Of a stretch of 64,000 bases of DNA, positions 18,516 through 27,284 are shown piece after piece. The notes below the pieces were generated by a model. The model had not been told where the DNA came from and did not search any database. It saw nothing but the letters and a program-made list of their open reading frames with translations. Position numbers and translations under genes: made by a program. This DNA is from a virus: the IMG/VR virus record IMGVR_UViG_3300046804_004208, positions 39,862 to 103,861 of that record; one strand, written 5' to 3'. Position 1 is the stretch's first letter. Each line of letters begins with the position of its first letter.

Positions 18516-20672
18516 ATGACCGTCCGCCACGAAATCAAGTCTCAACTCGCCAAACTGCTTGCCACCGAAGACCTTGTGGTTGAGCACAAGAAGGTGGAGA
18601 CTGCCTGCTTCAATGTTCACACTCGTGTGCTGACTCTGCCTATGTGGGAGAAGGCAAGCAACACCGTGTATGACCTTCTGGTGGGGCATGAGGTTGGTCA
18701 CGCTCTTTATACTCCCGATGAGGATTGGACCAAGAATTTAAAGGTTCCTCCTCAATTTGTGAACATCGTAGAGGATGCACGTATTGAGAAGATGATGAAG
18801 CGCCGTTATCCTGGTCTTTCCAAAACCTTTTATAACGGATATAAAGAGTTTTCTGATGATGACTTCTTCCAGATTGGTGATGATGATCTGGAAACCTATA
18901 ACCTTGCAGATCGTGTAAACCTTTGGTTCAAGATCGGTAACTATGTAGATATTCCTATTGAACGTGGCGAAGAGACTGAAATCATCAATATGGTTGCCGA
19001 AACCGAAACCTTTGCCGATGTTCTGATTGCTGCAGAAGCACTGTATAAGTACTGTAAGCGCAAGCAACAGGAGGAAACCAAGACTCCTATGGATAATCTG
19101 GAGGCGCAGGATAGTGGTGCAAGTCAACAACCTGCCTCTGATTTTACTGATCAGCAGGAAGGTGAGAATGATCAACAGGAGCAACCTGGCGAATCTGGAT
19201 CGTATGGTGGAACTGCCGAAAAGAATGACCAGCAGCAACCTAAAAACACTCAAGAGGGTGGAGAAAAGGATGAAGATCCAGAAGTTAAAACTATGGACTC
19301 TCTGGAAGAGGCACTGAAGGATCTTGTCAATCCTGACTCATATGAGAATGTTTATCTTGAACTGCCTCAACTTGATCTTAATAGGGTAATTGTCTCAAAT
19401 CAAGAAATTCATTCTAATTGCAAACAGTATTGGAATAATTATGTTGAGGATCAGGGATGGAAATATGAAGATATTTTTGGTGCGGTTGATAAGAAGTTTA
19501 ATGAGTTCAAGCGTTCTGCTCAAAAGGAAGTTAATTACCTTGTGAAAGAATTTGAATGTCGTAAAGCAGCAGACTCCTATGCCCGTGCTTCTACTGCACG
19601 TACTGGTGTTTTGGACTGCACTAAACTTCATACTTACAAATACAATGAAGATCTTTTTAAGAAAGTAACTACTCTTTCTGACGGTAAGAACCATGGATTG
19701 GTGTTTATTCTTGATTGGTCTGGATCTATGTCAAACGTGATGGAAGATACAGTCAAGCAACTTTTTAATCTTGTTTGGTTCTGTAAAAAAGTTTCTATTC
19801 CTTTTGAGGTTTATGCTTTTACTACCGACTATCCTCTGGTGAAGTATGATGACAACGGTAAAGCAACACTTCGCCAACTCTCTTATGAAAAGAAAGATGG
19901 ACTTATTCAAGTTGGCGAATGGTTCTCTTTGATGAACCTTCTTACCAGTAAAGTGAATGGCAAAACGCTTGAAGAGCAAATGCTGAACGTATTTCGTCTT
20001 GCTGCTTCCTTTGCTTATAAATCTCACTGTTATTACAGCACTCCTCCAGGTCTGACTCTTTCTGGAACTCCTTTGAATGAGTCGCTGATTGCCTTGCATC
20101 AAATTCTTCCTAAATTCCAAAAAGAAAACAAACTTCAAAAGGTTCAGTGTGTTGTTCTGACTGATGGAGAGGGTTGCTATCTTAAGTATCACCGTGAAGT
20201 TCAACGCCGATGGGAAGAAGAACCTTACCTGGGAACTTCTCATATTGGTCCTAATGCATATATTCGGGATCGTAAGACTGGAATGACTTATTCATGCGAT
20301 GGTGAACATTATGATTTCACTGATGTCCTTCTTCGTAATTTGAGGGATAAGTTTACTGATATCAACTTTATTGGTATTCGTGTTCTTGAGTCTCGTGATG
20401 CTGGACACTTCATTCGCCGTTACTATGGGTATTATGGTGATGAATATGATAAGGTAATGAACTCTTGGAAAAAGGAGAAAGCATTTACCATCAAGAAGTC
20501 TGGATACCATTCATATTTTGGTCTTTCTTCTAGTGCTCTTTCTCAAGAGGCAGAATTTTCTGTTGCTGAAGATGCCACAAAAGCACAAATTAAAAGTGCT
20601 TTTGTGAAGAGCTTAAAGACTAAAAAAATGAATAAGCGTATTCTTGGTGAGTTTGTAGAACTTGTTGCCTGA
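18516..20672 (+). CDS. CobT-like protein (HEVGH peptidase-like region plus VWA domain)
   Basis: 718 aa from the ATG at 18516. The frame is open to 18435, but that part would cross the terminator, so the later start is preferred. The N-terminal third contains LLVGHEVGHALYTP, an HExxH-type motif. The middle is acidic and Gln-rich (about 200-270). The C-terminal half is a von Willebrand A domain with the metal site DWSGSMS. Cyanophages carry cobS with such a gene; the pair resembles the CobS/CobT cobaltochelatase chaperone or a MoxR/VWA system. The true substrate in phage is unknown. Confidence 0.8.
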   Translation: MTVRHEIKSQLAKLLATEDLVVEHKKVETACFNVHTRVLTLPMWEKASNTVYDLLVGHEVGHALYTPDEDWTKNLKVPPQFVNIVEDARIEKMMKRRYPGLSKTFYNGYKEFSDDDFFQIGDDDLETYNLADRVNLWFKIGNYVDIPIERGEETEIINMVAETETFADVLIAAEALYKYCKRKQQEETKTPMDNLEAQDSGASQQPASDFTDQQEGENDQQEQPGESGSYGGTAEKNDQQQPKNTQEGGEKDEDPEVKTMDSLEEALKDLVNPDSYENVYLELPQLDLNRVIVSNQEIHSNCKQYWNNYVEDQGWKYEDIFGAVDKKFNEFKRSAQKEVNYLVKEFECRKAADSYARASTARTGVLDCTKLHTYKYNEDLFKKVTTLSDGKNHGLVFILDWSGSMSNVMEDTVKQLFNLVWFCKKVSIPFEVYAFTTDYPLVKYDDNGKATLRQLSYEKKDGLIQVGEWFSLMNLLTSKVNGKTLEEQMLNVFRLAASFAYKSHCYYSTPPGLTLSGTPLNESLIALHQILPKFQKENKLQKVQCVVLTDGEGCYLKYHREVQRRWEEEPYLGTSHIGPNAYIRDRKTGMTYSCDGEHYDFTDVLLRNLRDKFTDINFIGIRVLESRDAGHFIRRYYGYYGDEYDKVMNSWKKEKAFTIKKSGYHSYFGLSSSALSQEAEFSVAEDATKAQIKSAFVKSLKTKKMNKRILGEFVELVA

Positions 20673-20678
20673 TAAATA
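20671..20678 (+). promoter_or_regulatory. Late promoter-like octamer (GATAAATA)
   Basis: GATAAATA overlapping the stop of the CobT-like gene, 26 bp before a 50-codon late ORF. Confidence 0.55.
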
Positions 20679-20703
20679 ATTTTATAGAATTCTATTATGA
20701 TTA

Positions 20704-20856
20704 ATGAGTAGATTTACCGATTTATTCCAAGAGTCTGTACCAGAACCTGCAGTAGAACCAGCACCTACAGTAAAACAAGAAACTGCAGTAGAACCAGAAC
20801 CTGCAGTTAAAGAAACTAAAACCCCCCTGCCAAAAAAGAAGTTCACTATGGATTGA
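20704..20856 (+). CDS. 50-aa Pro/Glu repeat protein with leader-like N-terminus
   Basis: MSRFTDLFQESVPEPAVEPA then PTVKQETAVEPEPAVKETKT and a basic end PLPKKKFTMD. Residues 1-11 resemble a capsid-targeting leader with a possible cut at L-F-Q-E10/S. The body is imperfect repeats of AVEPxP. It has a late promoter upstream and a terminator downstream, so it is a self-contained transcription unit. Confidence 0.6.
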   Translation: MSRFTDLFQESVPEPAVEPAPTVKQETAVEPEPAVKETKTPLPKKKFTMD

Positions 20857-20878
20857 TAACCAGTTACTGAACTGGCAC

Positions 20879-20905
20879 AGGGGGCACTCACCTGCCCCCT
20901 TTTTT
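20879..20905 (+). terminator. Intrinsic terminator before cobS
   Basis: Perfect 8-bp stem AGGGGGCA/TGCCCCCT, 6-nt loop, six T. Confidence 0.95.
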
Positions 20906-20909
20906 CTTC

Positions 20910-20915
20910 TATAAT
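20910..20915 (+). promoter_or_regulatory. TATAAT -10 box for cobS
   Basis: TATAAT 4 bp after the terminator T-run and 32 bp before cobS. The -35 position falls in the hairpin loop and is not consensus. Confidence 0.5.
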
Positions 20916-20947
20916 TACTTTGTTGAAACGAACCACCTAACTAAATC

Positions 20948-22081
20948 ATGCCCCGCAAAATTTCTGTGACTGACGAACAACTCATTTCTGATCTGAAATC
21001 TCTGTTTGGTACAGAGTTTTCTTCTGGTGATGTACGTGGTTATTGTGCCTCTAAGGGTATTTCTTATCCCACTGTTACCAGTCGCCTTGAAAAATTCAAA
21101 ACTGATCGTGGTCGTTGGAACCTGGAAGTGACTCAAGAACGTGTTGAAGAGATTGAGCGTTCTTATCAAGCACCTTCTGTTCTCCCCGCAGCAGAACAAA
21201 ACCTCATTCCTGATAAAGATGATACCTTCGTCAAGTTTGGTAACTTTAACGATATTAAGAAAATTATTCAGTCCAATCTTTTTTATCCGACGTTTATTAC
21301 GGGTCTTTCGGGTAATGGTAAAACGTTCAGTGTTGAACAAGCGTGTGCTCAACTTAAGCGTGAACTAATCCGCGTAAACATTACAATTGAAACTGATGAA
21401 GATGATCTTATCGGTGGTTTTCGTCTTGTGGATGGTGCTACTGTTTGGCATAATGGTCCAGTCATCGAAGCACTCCAGCGTGGGGCGATCTTGCTCCTTG
21501 ACGAGATTGACCTTGCCTCCAACAAAATCCTTTGCTTACAATCCGTGCTAGAAGGCAAGGGTGTGTTCCTTAAGAAGATTGGTAAATTTGTAAAACCTGC
21601 TGAAGGTTTCAACGTATTTGCTACTGCAAACACCAAGGGCAAGGGTAGCGATGATGGACGTTTCATCGGCACCAACGTGCTCAACGAGGCGTTCTTGGAG
21701 CGTTTCCCTGTGACCTTTGAACAGTCCTATCCCGCTCCCAGCACCGAGCAGAAGATCCTTGAGGGGGTTGCTCTGGATTTGGGTGTGGAGGATCGTGACT
21801 TCTGTAAGCGACTGGTGGACTGGGCAGACATTATCCGCAAGACCTTCTACGATGGTGGTATTGAGGAAATTATCAGCACCCGCCGATTGGTTCATATCAT
21901 CCGTGCTTATGGCATCTTCCAAGACAAGGCAAAAGCAATTCAAGTATGTGTGAACCGTTTTGATGACGAAACCAAGCAAGCATTCATGGAACTCTATGAC
22001 AAAGTGGATGTTGACTTCCAGATGCCTTCTACTGGTCCCGAACTGACTGTAGAATATATTGACGACAAGCAAGCAAACTGA
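20948..22081 (+). CDS. cobS: CobS-like AAA+ ATPase
   Basis: 377 aa. Walker A GLSGNGKTF near residue 120, Walker B ILLLDEIDLAS, sensor segment NVFATANTKGKG. MoxR/CobS-type AAA+ proteins of this size are common in T4-like cyanophages and usually annotated CobS, the cobaltochelatase ATPase subunit. The short N-terminal domain (about residues 1-65) looks like a winged helix. A VWA/CobT-like gene stands just upstream. A role in cobalamin synthesis is unproven. Confidence 0.88.
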   Translation: MPRKISVTDEQLISDLKSLFGTEFSSGDVRGYCASKGISYPTVTSRLEKFKTDRGRWNLEVTQERVEEIERSYQAPSVLPAAEQNLIPDKDDTFVKFGNFNDIKKIIQSNLFYPTFITGLSGNGKTFSVEQACAQLKRELIRVNITIETDEDDLIGGFRLVDGATVWHNGPVIEALQRGAILLLDEIDLASNKILCLQSVLEGKGVFLKKIGKFVKPAEGFNVFATANTKGKGSDDGRFIGTNVLNEAFLERFPVTFEQSYPAPSTEQKILEGVALDLGVEDRDFCKRLVDWADIIRKTFYDGGIEEIISTRRLVHIIRAYGIFQDKAKAIQVCVNRFDDETKQAFMELYDKVDVDFQMPSTGPELTVEYIDDKQAN

Positions 22082-22089
22082 TAGAATAT

Positions 22090-22115
22090 GAGGAGGTAAA
22101 TGTGCCTCCTCTTTT
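22090..22115 (+). terminator. Terminator after cobS
   Basis: GAGGAGG/CCTCCTC stem with an 8-nt loop and a short T-run (TTTT). Confidence 0.75.
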
Positions 22116-22137
22116 GTTAACTTTACTATGAAAAATC

Positions 22138-22647
22138 ATGCCCTCTGAAAACCTAGAAACAAACTATTCGGATTACATTCCTGCACAAACCATCTTTGGT
22201 AGTGCTAGTTCAGATACTATTTCATTCACAAGTTCTCGTCTTCCTGGTGGAATGGCAGATCATTCTCAAGACTTCTGGAATTATGATGGAATTAGTTTGA
22301 CTGGAAATCCTTACACTTCTCCCGATACTATTACTTTTAATTTGAACATGCCTGAAGATACAAACAAAAACGGTTTCTGGAAATATAACGAGGATAAAAT
22401 CCTCAAGCAACTTGAAGAATATATTGCAAGCACTTATCGGCAACATTATGTTGATCGTACTGGTGGTGGTAAAGAGCAAACCCTAGATAAGATCAAGCAC
22501 AATCGTCGTGAAGGTTTCTGTGCTGGTAATGTAACCAAGTACATTGACCGTTATGATACAAAAGGTACTCCCCGTGCTGATTTGTTCAAAGTTTTGCACT
22601 ACACTATTCTTCTGATTAATCATCTCAACCTTATTGAAAACAAGTGA
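22138..22647 (+). CDS. DUF3310-like protein
   Basis: 169 aa. The C-terminal half reads GFCAGNVTKYIDRYDTKGTP then RADLFKVLHYTILLINHLN, the pattern I recall for DUF3310 (GNaiKYi.Ry..K....DL.Ka..Yl..li), a phage family related to T7 gp1.7 nucleotide kinase-like proteins. The N-terminal 80 residues are Ser/Thr-rich and unassigned. It lies directly before the sliding clamp gene. Confidence 0.7.
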   Translation: MPSENLETNYSDYIPAQTIFGSASSDTISFTSSRLPGGMADHSQDFWNYDGISLTGNPYTSPDTITFNLNMPEDTNKNGFWKYNEDKILKQLEEYIASTYRQHYVDRTGGGKEQTLDKIKHNRREGFCAGNVTKYIDRYDTKGTPRADLFKVLHYTILLINHLNLIENK

Positions 22648-22664
22648 AACTCCAAGACAAAACT

Positions 22665-23330
22665 ATGAAACTATCTGATAACACTCTGACTATTCTCAAA
22701 AATTTTGCTGGTATTAATAATTCTATTCTTGTGAAGCAAGGAAACAAACTTCGCACTATTTCTGTTGCTAAGAACATTCTGGCAGAAGCAGACATTACTG
22801 AAGATTTTCCTCGTGACTTTGCCATTTACGATCTCAATCAATTTCTGAATGGTTTGAGTCTTCATAATGATCCTGATTTGGATTTTAAAGAAGATTCTTA
22901 TCTGAGTATCAAAGAAGGTAAGCGTAGGGTTAAGTATTTCTTTGCAGATCCTAATGTGATTATTTCTCCTCCTGAGAAAGACATTCAACTTCCATCACAA
23001 GATGTTTGCTTCCAATTGGATAGCACTTCTCTGGAGAAATTGGTAAAAGCAGCAGCAGTTTATCAACTTCCCGATCTTTCTGCTATTGGTGAAGCGGGTG
23101 TAATCAAACTGGTTGTTCGTGATAAGAAGAATGATACTTCTAACGAATATGCTATCGTTGTTGGTGAAACCGATGATGAATTTACATTTAACTTCAAGGT
23201 TGAAAACATCAAGATCATTCCTGGTGCCTATGACGTTGTGGTCTCTTCTAAACTTTTGTCACAATTCACCAACACCAAGTACAATCTGACCTATTATATT
23301 GCTCTGGAACCCGATTCTACTTTTGGTTGA
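22665..23330 (+). CDS. 45: Sliding clamp gp45
   Basis: 221 aa (T4 228). Trimeric processivity clamp for gp43, also the mobile enhancer of late transcription. The start is placed at the ATG at 22665 (MKLSDNTLTILKNFAGINNS), which lines up with T4 MKLSKDTTALLKNFATIN; a GTG 21 bp upstream is in frame but less likely. Further match: DFAIYDLNQFLNGLSL. Confidence 0.95.
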   Translation: MKLSDNTLTILKNFAGINNSILVKQGNKLRTISVAKNILAEADITEDFPRDFAIYDLNQFLNGLSLHNDPDLDFKEDSYLSIKEGKRRVKYFFADPNVIISPPEKDIQLPSQDVCFQLDSTSLEKLVKAAAVYQLPDLSAIGEAGVIKLVVRDKKNDTSNEYAIVVGETDDEFTFNFKVENIKIIPGAYDVVVSSKLLSQFTNTKYNLTYYIALEPDSTFG

Positions 23331-23845
23331 TGAACATTTTTGTCACTTCCCCCTGGCCTGCTGAGAGTGCTATTTGCCTCCCAGACAAGCATGTTGTTAA
23401 AATGCCCTTAGAGTGCTGTCAGATGCTCTCTATCGTTGCCTCTGACAAGTGGGGACACGGGTATGGCACCCTCCCTAAGGCAGATGGAACCCCCTACAAG
23501 ACCGAGAAAGGAGCATTCCGCAATCATCCCTGTACCAAGTGGGCACTGGAGAGCATCCATAATGCCTACTGGTTAATCAAGTGGGGATTGAACTTGTCTG
23601 ATGAATACTGCCTGCGGTATAATAAAACTCACTCCTGCTATAAAACTCTTGTGGACGCATATTATTTGTTTCCCAAAGGTAAGATTACAGAAGTGACTCC
23701 ATTTGCTCGTGCTATGCCTGAGGAATGGAAGACTGACAAAACTATTGATACATTTGAGGCATATAAAAGATATATTGCATCCAAACCTTGGGTGTCTGAA
23801 AATTATCTTCGTATGCCTGAGCGTAAACCTTCTTGGATAAATTAA
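23330..23845 (+). CDS. Phage protein, pyrimidine-dimer glycosylase-like family
   Basis: 171 aa from the ATG overlapping the gp45 stop. Conserved phrases LPDKHVVKMPLECCQMLSIV, FRNHPCTKWALESIHNAYWL and EYCLRYNKTHSCYK belong to a widespread phage family that I recall being placed near pyrimidine-dimer DNA glycosylase-type proteins. A catalytic role is not shown. Location between gp45 and gp44 implies early expression. Confidence 0.6.
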   Translation: MNIFVTSPWPAESAICLPDKHVVKMPLECCQMLSIVASDKWGHGYGTLPKADGTPYKTEKGAFRNHPCTKWALESIHNAYWLIKWGLNLSDEYCLRYNKTHSCYKTLVDAYYLFPKGKITEVTPFARAMPEEWKTDKTIDTFEAYKRYIASKPWVSENYLRMPERKPSWIN

Positions 23846-23848
23846 ATT

Positions 23849-24793
23849 ATGGCGAGTGAATTTCTTCTGACCGAAAAATACAGGCCGCAAGTAATTGATG
23901 ACTGTATTCTTCCTGACGAAACTAAAAAAACATTTAAGGAGTTTGTAGAGAGGGGCGAGATTCCAAATCTCCTTCTTGCAGGACCTCCTGGTATTGGTAA
24001 AACCACAATTGCAAAGGCACTGTGTAACGAATTAGGAGCAGACTATTATGTCATCAACGGATCCGACGAAGGACGTTTCTTGGATACTGTACGGAACCAA
24101 GCAAAGAACTTCGCTTCGACCGTCTCACTTACGGAATCTTCTAAACACAAAGTCATCATCATCGACGAAGCTGATAACACAGGAAACGACGTACAACTCT
24201 TACTACGGGCGAATATTGAGGCATTTTATAACAACTGCCGCTTCATCTTCACCTGCAACTACAAGAACAAGATCATTGAACCTCTTCATTCCCGATGTGC
24301 CGTCATTGACTTCACAATCAAAGGGAAGCAACGGGTCCAACTTGCAGGAAGTTTCTTCCGAAGACTTCAACAAATCTTGGATGAGGAAAAAATTGAGTAC
24401 GATCAAAAAGTCGTTGTTGAACTGGTATCAAAACATTTCCCTGATTTCCGAAGAGTTCTAAACGAAATCCAGAGATATTCTACGGGTGGTAAAATTGACT
24501 CTGGTATTCTTGCAACTTTCTCTGATGTATCTGTAAATGAACTCATCAAATCTCTCAAAGACAAAAACTTCACAGAAGTTCGTAAGTGGGTGGTCTCCAA
24601 CCTTGACAACGATGCTCCTGTTTTACTTCGCAGGATTTATGACGCCGCTTATGATTGCCTTACTCCCGCAACTATCCCTGCTGCCGTTCTTGTTATTGCT
24701 AAGTACCAATACCAAAGTTCGTTCTGTGCTGACCAAGAAATAAACCTTATTGCTGCCCTTACTGAAATTATGGTTGAATGCGAATTTCGTTAG
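23849..24793 (+). CDS. 44: Clamp loader large subunit gp44
   Basis: 314 aa (T4 319). AAA+ ATPase that with gp62 loads the gp45 clamp. N-terminal LTEKYRPQVIDDCILPDETK, Walker A GPPGIGKTT near residue 46, Walker B VIIIDEADNTG, arginine finger context EPLHSRC. Confidence 0.96.
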   Translation: MASEFLLTEKYRPQVIDDCILPDETKKTFKEFVERGEIPNLLLAGPPGIGKTTIAKALCNELGADYYVINGSDEGRFLDTVRNQAKNFASTVSLTESSKHKVIIIDEADNTGNDVQLLLRANIEAFYNNCRFIFTCNYKNKIIEPLHSRCAVIDFTIKGKQRVQLAGSFFRRLQQILDEEKIEYDQKVVVELVSKHFPDFRRVLNEIQRYSTGGKIDSGILATFSDVSVNELIKSLKDKNFTEVRKWVVSNLDNDAPVLLRRIYDAAYDCLTPATIPAAVLVIAKYQYQSSFCADQEINLIAALTEIMVECEFR

Positions 24794-24840
24794 GGAAAGA
24801 ATGTGAGTTTGAGTGTGAATTTAAATAAAGGAGAAAAAAA

Positions 24841-25128
24841 ATGAATGTAAAACTTATTCGTATGTGGTCTGGTGAAGATGTTATCGCAGACCAAGTTGGT
24901 GATTTGACGGATACTATTGTTATTCGTAATCCTATTGTTGCTATTCCTACTGGAAATGGGCAGATGGGATTTGCTCCATGGTCTCCTCTTTTGAAAGGTA
25001 AAGATGTAGATCTGGAAGTTTCTAAGAAATATGTTGTTTATATCTCAGAAGCACAAGAGCAAATTGTAGATAATTATGAAGATATGTTTTCTGTTATCAA
25101 ATCTCCAAGTAAAAAATTGATTGTTTGA
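24841..25128 (+). CDS. Sm-like phage protein, paralogue 2
   Basis: 95 aa. NVKLIRMWSGEDVIADQVGD, IRNPIVAIP, APWSPLLKG and a VDLEVSKKYVVYISE strand. The same domain order as in the proteins at 11116, 28420 and 28748. A strong RBS (aaaggag) precedes the ATG. Position next to gp44 is typical of cyanomyoviruses. Confidence 0.7.
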   Translation: MNVKLIRMWSGEDVIADQVGDLTDTIVIRNPIVAIPTGNGQMGFAPWSPLLKGKDVDLEVSKKYVVYISEAQEQIVDNYEDMFSVIKSPSKKLIV

Positions 25129-25130
25129 TT

Positions 25131-25340
25131 ATGAAAAATTTCAGGCACCAGATCAAATCTCGTTGGTATTATATCTTCTGGAGTGCCATGGCAGTTGCCG
25201 TAGTTGGTGGACAAATCTATGTTGGAACTGGTTATCGGGAGATGGCAGAAGCAACTAAGTCTACTGAGATTTCTGTTTCGTGCCTGCCATTATATGAAAC
25301 ACCTTCCCCCAAAACAAATAAAGAGAGAGAGTTTGAATGA
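25131..25340 (+). CDS. Small single-span membrane protein
   Basis: 69 aa from ATG 25131. Basic N-terminus (MKNFRHQIKSR), one hydrophobic segment (WYYIFWSAMAVAVVGGQIYV) and a polar C-terminus; probably an inner-membrane protein with the N-terminus inside. Overlaps the next ORF by 4 bp. Function unknown. Confidence 0.65.
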   Translation: MKNFRHQIKSRWYYIFWSAMAVAVVGGQIYVGTGYREMAEATKSTEISVSCLPLYETPSPKTNKEREFE

Positions 25341-25543
25341 ACCTTTACAAGATTGATTACAAAACCTTATACGAGAAACCAGTTAAAACAAATCCTACAA
25401 ATGTAAAAGAGGCAAATGAGGCACTCTTTTATTCCAAGATGAATCTTCCACAGGCAGCAAAGCATTGTGGAATGACTCAAAAAGAAATGAAACTTACTTT
25501 TTTTGAATACCTTAAGTATAACAAACCTGATTATGAAAATTGA
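25337..25543 (+). CDS. 68-aa conserved small protein
   Basis: Contains a helix-turn-helix-like segment (NLPQAAKHCGMTQKEMKLTF) in a short basic protein. It overlaps both neighbours. It could be a small DNA-binding protein, but nothing specific is recognised. Confidence 0.6.
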   Translation: MNLYKIDYKTLYEKPVKTNPTNVKEANEALFYSKMNLPQAAKHCGMTQKEMKLTFFEYLKYNKPDYEN

Positions 25544-26075
25544 TTTTTCTCGTATCAATCTTGAAGAATTCTTTGGTTGTGTGAAGGCAACAAACACAAA
25601 GCAAATGAAATCTAATCCCTTTAAAACTTTTCGTACATATCTGCAAGAAAAATCCTTTGCAAAATGGAGTAGTGGGCAGTTGAATTATGTTGGTGATTAT
25701 GAAGATGGAAAAGATTTTGTAGATAATTCTGGAATCTTTTATGAGATGAAAGGATCTCTGGGTCTTTTTAATCAAAATGGCAGTTGTAAGCGTGTTGTTT
25801 TAATTAACAAACGCCCAGGAAAAAAGAAAATCAAAGAATTAAAAAAAGAAGATATTCAAAAAACCTTTGAGTATATGTTTCTTGTTGATACAAAAAATAT
25901 GACGATTGGATATACTGATTGGGATACTGTATATTCACGCACAGAATGTGATGGTGCTGGTGCCACTTTCAAACTTGAAAAGGGAGATTATAAAATCTTG
26001 GCATCTAACATTAATCCAATTGAGAAAGAAATTGATGCTAGTCAACTTTTGAATATGATTGAGGTTATTCTGTAA
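25533..26075 (+). CDS. Putative restriction endonuclease (PD-(D/E)xK-like)
   Basis: 180 aa from the ATG at 25533. The region YEDGKDFVDNSGIFYEMKGS (residues 56-75) reads as a PD-(D/E)xK nuclease core: acidic residues at 61/64, then a beta strand with E71-M-K73, followed by a Lys-rich strand (RVVLINKRPGKKKIKELKK). It ends on the start codon of an adenine methyltransferase (TAATG), the classical arrangement of a type II restriction-modification pair. It interrupts the gp44-gp62 operon. The assignment rests on motif and context. Confidence 0.6.
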   Translation: MKIDFSRINLEEFFGCVKATNTKQMKSNPFKTFRTYLQEKSFAKWSSGQLNYVGDYEDGKDFVDNSGIFYEMKGSLGLFNQNGSCKRVVLINKRPGKKKIKELKKEDIQKTFEYMFLVDTKNMTIGYTDWDTVYSRTECDGAGATFKLEKGDYKILASNINPIEKEIDASQLLNMIEVIL

Positions 26076-26944
26076 TGCCTTATACTGAAAAATCTCTTAA
26101 AACCTGTTTAAGGTATCCTGGCGGAAAGTCCCGTGCTTGTGAGAAGATGGGACCTTACTTCCCAGATCTTCGCAATTATGATGAGTTTCGTGAACCATTT
26201 CTTGGTGGTGGAAGTGTTGCGATTTATATCACTAAGAAGTATCCTGGGTTAAATATTTGGGTAAATGATTTATACGAACCTCTTGTAAACTTCTGGCAGC
26301 AACTCCAGATGTTTGGAACTGATCTCAAAGATAAACTGGTAGAATTAAAGACGGCAAATAATACTCCCGATTTGGCAAGAGAACTTTTTCTTCACTCAAA
26401 GGGACAGATCAATGACCAAAGTTTGCCAAGTATTTACCGTGCTGTGGCTTTCTATGTTGTTAATAAGTGCAGTTTCAGTGGTCTCACAGAGAGTTCATCA
26501 TTTTCAGAACAGGCGTCCAACTCCAACTTCAGTTTGCGAGGGATTGAAAAGTTGCCTTCGTATTCTAAATTAATTTCCAACTGGCGTATAACTAATTACT
26601 CCTACGATTATCTGATGGATGGGAACAAAGGTGCTTTTATGTATCTCGATCCTCCTTATGATATTAAGAATAATCTCTATGGGAACAAAGGATCAATGCA
26701 TAAAGGATTTGATCACGACAAGTTTGCTGCTGATTGTGACGCTAACAATATGGATCAATTGATTAGTTATAACTCTGATCAACTTGTCAAAGATAGATTT
26801 AAAAACTGGAACGCTGCTGAGTTTGATCTTACTTATACAATGCGTTCTGTTGGTGAATATATGAGAGAGCAAAAATCTAGAAAAGAACTATTACTATTTA
26901 ATTATGGAATTGAAGGACTGGTTAAACTCGATCAATCAAACTAA
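26075..26944 (+). CDS. dam: Dam-like N6-adenine DNA methyltransferase
   Basis: 289 aa, D12 class. N-terminal LRYPGGKS (12-19), SAM-binding EPFLGGGSVAIYI (40-52), catalytic DPPY at 192-195, and the C-terminal RKELLLFNY phrase of the Dam/MboI group. The predicted target is GATC by family resemblance; GATC is frequent in this window. Translationally coupled to the upstream nuclease; its 3' end overlaps gp62 by 41 bp. Confidence 0.92.
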   Translation: MPYTEKSLKTCLRYPGGKSRACEKMGPYFPDLRNYDEFREPFLGGGSVAIYITKKYPGLNIWVNDLYEPLVNFWQQLQMFGTDLKDKLVELKTANNTPDLARELFLHSKGQINDQSLPSIYRAVAFYVVNKCSFSGLTESSSFSEQASNSNFSLRGIEKLPSYSKLISNWRITNYSYDYLMDGNKGAFMYLDPPYDIKNNLYGNKGSMHKGFDHDKFAADCDANNMDQLISYNSDQLVKDRFKNWNAAEFDLTYTMRSVGEYMREQKSRKELLLFNYGIEGLVKLDQSN

Positions 26945-27284
26945 ACAGAATCTGATTGATGAAAATCCTTCCCTTGAGAAGGAATATACTCCATATGTTA
27001 TCAATCGGTGCTTTTCTGGACATATCGATTCAATTATGTTTGCTAATGAAATGAATCGATATCATTTTCTCTCCAAAAAAATGCAATATGATTTTTTGCT
27101 AAATAGTCTGAGGAAAAAGAAGAGATTTTCTCCCTGGCTCCGACAAGATAAAATCAAAGACCTTGATTATGTCAAACGTTATTATGGTTATAGTAATGAA
27201 AAGGCAAAACAAGCTTTGAGGATTCTTACTAAAGAACAACTTACTTTTATAAAATCAAAATTTGAAACTGGAGGAACAAAATGA
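26904..27284 (+). CDS. 62: Clamp loader small subunit gp62
   Basis: 126 aa; T4 gp62 is 187, and cyanophage versions are shorter. MELKDWLNSINQTKQNLI, YTPYVINRCFSGHIDSIMFA and RFSPWLRQDKIKDLDYVKRY are characteristic. Forms the loader with gp44. Its end overlaps regA by 4 bp. Confidence 0.92.
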   Translation: MELKDWLNSINQTKQNLIDENPSLEKEYTPYVINRCFSGHIDSIMFANEMNRYHFLSKKMQYDFLLNSLRKKKRFSPWLRQDKIKDLDYVKRYYGYSNEKAKQALRILTKEQLTFIKSKFETGGTK

